A DNA stretch of 64,000 nucleotides from Hyaloscypha bicolor E. Its lineage: Eukaryota; Ascomycota; Leotiomycetes; Helotiales; Hyaloscyphaceae. The stretch covers positions 372,001 to 436,000 of the forward strand of contig NW_020194627.1 of assembly GCF_002865645.1 (NCBI RefSeq), written 5' to 3'. The position numbers and the translations under genes are program-made. Positions 60,305-64,000 of the stretch are shown here, piece after piece. Position 1 is the first letter of the stretch; each line of letters starts with the position of its first letter. The notes below the pieces were generated by a model, which worked only from the letters and a program-made list of their open reading frames with translations, did no database searches and had not been told where the DNA came from.

Positions 60305-61396
60305 TAAGAATGCAAAGCAAAAGTTCACGTGCAGTGGTTCTCAGACGGCTGTCCATTCTAAGTAAGCTACAGTACCCAGTATTGGTAAAGACAAGCTTTA
60401 GAGCCCCTAGTCAAGCACTCTCTCTGGTTATATTACGGCGAGTTATATTGCACTAAAGCCAGTATACCACTATGAAAATATCCTGAATGCATTATTACCT
60501 TATTTCTCTTTCCAATTTCACTTCTACTCATTTATTTCCTTTATTCTAGTTCTATTAATCAGAAGTTAGTATCGAATTAACTTCCTATATTATTACTGAA
60601 ATCCTTTTCTCTTCTTCTTATATAGGCTAATTCCGAGTTTGGTATCTTGTAATAAGACTGAAAATAAGCTTAAATAAGAGACAAGTTTATTATAATTAAT
60701 TATTATTAGATAACTTTTTCTCTTATAATTAATATAAGTAAAAGAATTAATGGCTTCTACTTATTTCTATATTTTTCTTTTTATAATTAAAAAGAAAAAT
60801 TGTTTTTAATAAATATATAGCTAATAAAATATAAAATATATCTTTATTTCCTTATTAAAACGCTTATAAGTATAAGAAGTAATAAAATTATAATTATATA
60901 AAAGAAATATAAATTAGTATACTTATTTATTTACTTATTTGCCTTGCAAAATAAAAGTTAAAAGGCAGCCTTTATAAAAAATTCTTTAATTTTCGGTTTT
61001 TAAGAAAGTTTCTAATATTTTATTAATATATATTTATAGAGATTTAAATACTTGATTTCTTTTAAAGTTTTAAAGCTTTTGCTTTTATTATTCTAAAGTC
61101 TTTTACTTATATTTCTAAGGTTTTATTATCTTAATAGCGCTTTTATTTCTAATAATTTTAAATTAGCTTATTTAAATTTTTTTATAAAATTCAAGAAATT
61201 AAGCTTTAAATACTATTATAAATATAATATTTAAAGCTTGAAAATTAAAGTAAAAAATCTTTTATAAAGACGATTTAAAGCCAAAAAAAAGAAAGCTAAA
61301 ATATAAATATAAATTTTATAATATATTAGTTTATAAAAGGCTTAATACTTTAAATATGTTTATATATATTTATATAATCTAGAAGTAATTAGAAAT

Positions 61397-61715
61397 AATA
61401 AAATATAAATAATGAAATATAAATAATGAAATATAAATAATGAAATATAAATAATGAAATATAAATAATGAAATATAAATAATGAAATATAAATAATGAA
61501 ATATAAATAATGAAATATAAATAATGAAATATAAATAATGAAATATAAATAATGGAAATATAAATAATGAAATATAAATAATGAAATATAAATAATGAAA
61601 TATAAATAATGAAATATAAATAATGAAATATAAATAATGAAATATAAATAATGAAATATAAATAATGAAATATAAATAATAAAATATAAATAATAAAATA
61701 TAAATAATAAAATAT
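61397..61715. repeat. 14-bp tandem array (aatgaaatataaat)
   Basis: About 22 direct, almost identical copies of aatgaaatataaat; one copy has an extra G and the outermost copies have AATAAA in place of AATGAA. The uniformity contrasts with the scrambled AT-rich DNA around it, so the expansion is younger than the mutation of the block. Confidence 0.9.
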
Positions 61716-62499
61716 AAGTAATACTAACTAAATAATTATATTAGTTAACTAGATTAAAAGCTAAATTATAATATTACTTTTCTTAAAAATAAAATAAACT
61801 TGTTTCTAGCTTTATAAAAGCCGTTTTTTATTTTTATTTTTCTATTATTTCTCTAATAATTTTTATATAATTTAACTAATATTATAAGTTTTATAAAAGC
61901 TTTAATAAGTTTAGTATATTAATATTATTATTATAAAAGTATTATAAAATTAAAAGGCTATTATTTAATATTAAAGCTAAATATTATTCTGGATTTTTAC
62001 TTTAATTAATTAATTAAATTTTATATTTTAGCTTATTTTTTACTAATTTAATTATAATAATTTATTTAATATTTTTTAATATTACTAATATAATATAAAT
62101 ATAAAACAAGTAATAATATATAAAAATAATAGGTTTTTATAATATAAAATTATAATATATAAATAAAGTATAAAATTAGAAAATAAAATTAGTTAATTTT
62201 TAAAAACTAAAAAGAAAAGCAAGTAATATATATAAAACTAGATATATAAATATTTAGAAGTTATTTAATTATATTATATAATTAATAAAAGCAAAATTCT
62301 TATTATATTAGAAATAATTTCTAATTTATTTAATTTAATAAAGAATTCTAGATTTTTTTTATAATTTCTTTATATATAAAAAAGTAATTATATTTTTCTA
62401 GAATTTCTAATAAGCTTTTTATTTAGTTTTTTTAGCTTATAGTTTAAATAATTAAATTTATAATATTTAATAATAACTTATATTTTATTTCTGTTTTTT

Positions 62500-63565
62500 A
62501 AATTAATTAAATAAAAATATTATTATATAATATATATAAATTAATAAAAATAAAAATATTATAATATTAATATATAATTTCTAAATCTATTAAATCTAAT
62601 AAGAACTAGCTATTAGTTAAGTTATTTATAAAATATAAGGTTATATTATTATATCTCGTATTTTATATTTTATTATTTATATTTTATTACTTCCGAGTTT
62701 TATAATTAAGTATATAACTCCCGAAATAATAATTATACTAATATTAGAACTTTTTTAAAAACGTAAAAAATAGTATTTTTTTCTAATTATATACTAATTT
62801 CTTAATTTTATTTAATATATTTATTTCTTGATCTATTTATATTTAATTTATTTCTTTATATTTAATTATATAATATTTATATTAATAAGATATTTAAGGG
62901 TATTTAATAGTTTTAATTTTATTATAAAGTTAATAAAATCGATTTTCTTTTAATTTATTTAACTTTTATAATTTCTTATTATTTATATATATAATAAAGA
63001 TATATTATATTAATTATTAAATACTTTTCTTAAATAGTATTTAATTTAATAAGAGATTTATATAAATAACTAATAAAAGTTCTATTTCTAGTACTTTATT
63101 AATTATAGATTTAATTAAAGTACTTATATTAAAGCTATAAACTATATTATATAATTTTAAAGCTAGAATACTTCTAGTTACTTTCTTATATTTAGTTTTA
63201 TTTATTAAAACTAGAATATATTTAATTTAAGAAAAAAGATCTCTATTATTTGTAAATAAAGTATTTATAAAAATAATTAAATATAAGGACTTTTTTACTA
63301 GTTTTATAATTCTTAGTTCTTTTATAATATTCTTAATTTACTATTAAATATATTTATTAAATGCTTTTATATTAGTTTTTGAAAGTTTAATAATTTAAAT
63401 AATAATAAATAAATTATATAAAGCTTCTAGTTAATAGACTAATATAATATATATTTCTTTAATATATTAGATAATATATTAATTCTTAATAAAGAAATCT
63501 TAATATGTAATACTTCTATTATTTATAATAATAATATTTTTAACTAAAATAATTTAAAGATTTTT
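62500..63565 (-). repeat. Degenerate dispersed repeat, right (inverted) copy
   Basis: The reverse complement of this segment follows 540-2000 in the same order with frequent matches of 20 bases or more, for example around ctaatatattaaagaaatat. It lacks the 200-bp insert of the left copy. The two copies are in opposite orientation. Confidence 0.65.
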
Positions 63566-63604
63566 ATACTAGTATTTCTATATAAAAGTAATTCTAGTAA
63601 TTTC

Positions 63605-64000
63605 AGGTGTGGTGTTTGCTCTTCCGGGTTTAGTGCCCGCCGTATTAGGTAAGGTGTATGCACGGGCCAGCTGCCGCTTTTAATGTTTATAAAGTCGCGC
63701 TTCCCGTACTACTTGACTATCTTCCTCTTTAATCTTTTTCTCAACCCCTCCCTTAGTCGGCCGCTTAGTGTCTCAGCATGCGCTCTCTACCCTTCTTGCC
63801 TAGATCTACCCAGACTCCTCCGTTGGCCTCGCCACAGGTAAAAACCTTGACTATACAGCCGGTTTGCCAGGACCCTTGATCTTTTACCTCTAGATTCAAT
63901 ACTCTCAAGTGTCTGCGATAGCGATTATTCCTCTTTAGTTAGTTGGATTGGTTGAGATACGAGCTCAGCTTAGCTCCCTCTCCTCGCCGTCACACTATTA
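63605..64000. other. Normal-composition edge sequence
   Basis: Abrupt return to balanced composition. Short frames only; no feature is identified before the window ends. Confidence 0.3.

Larger units (their letters stand above)
60440..63600. repeat. AT-rich, RIP-like degraded repeat block (right end)
   Basis: Composition falls to almost pure A+T by about 60700 and returns to normal at about 63605. No open frame survives. It contains a 14-bp tandem array (61397-61715) and the right copy of the dispersed repeat (62500-63565). Confidence 0.8.

Noticed and set aside
59894..60328. In-frame TAA in the small surface-protein gene considered as another RIP-type nonsense mutation
   Set aside because: A GTGAGT donor and CTTAAG acceptor with matching phase remove it, so an intron is the simpler explanation.

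Overview
The window is nuclear DNA of a filamentous ascomycete (Pezizomycotina). Coding regions have near-balanced base composition, and most recognised genes are split by one to four short introns, mostly 47-65 bp, with GTANGT-like donors, CTAAC/CTGAC-like branch points and AG acceptors. Several families are typical of filamentous fungi: a Zn2Cys6 regulator, a HET-domain relic, a fungal N-terminal-domain/ankyrin protein, an ABCA transporter and an SH3-RasGEF. Both ends, and a smaller patch at 48.5-49.4 kb, are extremely A+T-rich with no open frames, as in repeats mutated by RIP (repeat-induced point mutation). A leotiomycete is my best guess; the sequence does not prove it.

Layout. 1-2320 is an AT-rich repeat block. 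2330-3480 is an unexplained GC-rich island, followed by a palindromic minisatellite (3480-4230) that loses G+C from left to right, and a near-perfect 64-bp-arm hairpin (4581-4745). From 5.3 to 20 kb lie a secreted protein of unknown function (5353-7032), an aldo/keto reductase (8864-10020, minus), a Zn2Cys6 transcription factor (11403-13489, minus), a multi-spanning membrane protein (14058-15553, minus) and a Kre9/Knh1-like surface protein with one membrane span and a long tail (17191-18650, plus).

From 18.9 to 24.4 kb, three diverged paralogues of an uncharacterised fungal family lie in tandem on the minus strand. Only the right-most (23409-24418) looks intact. The left-most keeps a long Q/N/P-rich tail but carries two in-frame TAA codons and a likely frameshift. 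A frameshifted HET-domain pseudogene follows (about 25480-26970). From 27 to 38.7 kb I find no supportable gene; its right end is the leader of a Cdc25-type Ras exchange factor (38760-42487), with a likely 5' UTR intron and a short uORF overlapping the start codon.

An NLR-like ankyrin protein (44065-46816, minus), weak coding remnants (47.3-48.3 kb) and a 5'-truncated tRNA-like sequence (about 49.72-49.82 kb) come next. An ABCA-type ABC transporter (51583-56698), an ER-type FKBP with a C-terminal membrane anchor (57755-58512) and a small doubtful surface protein (59699-60304, minus) precede the right AT-rich block (60.44-63.6 kb). That block contains a 14-bp tandem array and a repeat that is an inverted, colinear copy of the left-end repeat.

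The genes do not form one pathway. Housekeeping and signalling genes (RasGEF, ABCA, FKBP) are intact, while the non-self-recognition or lineage-specific genes (HET relic, three-gene family) are partly decayed. All exon coordinates are read by eye and lack transcript support.
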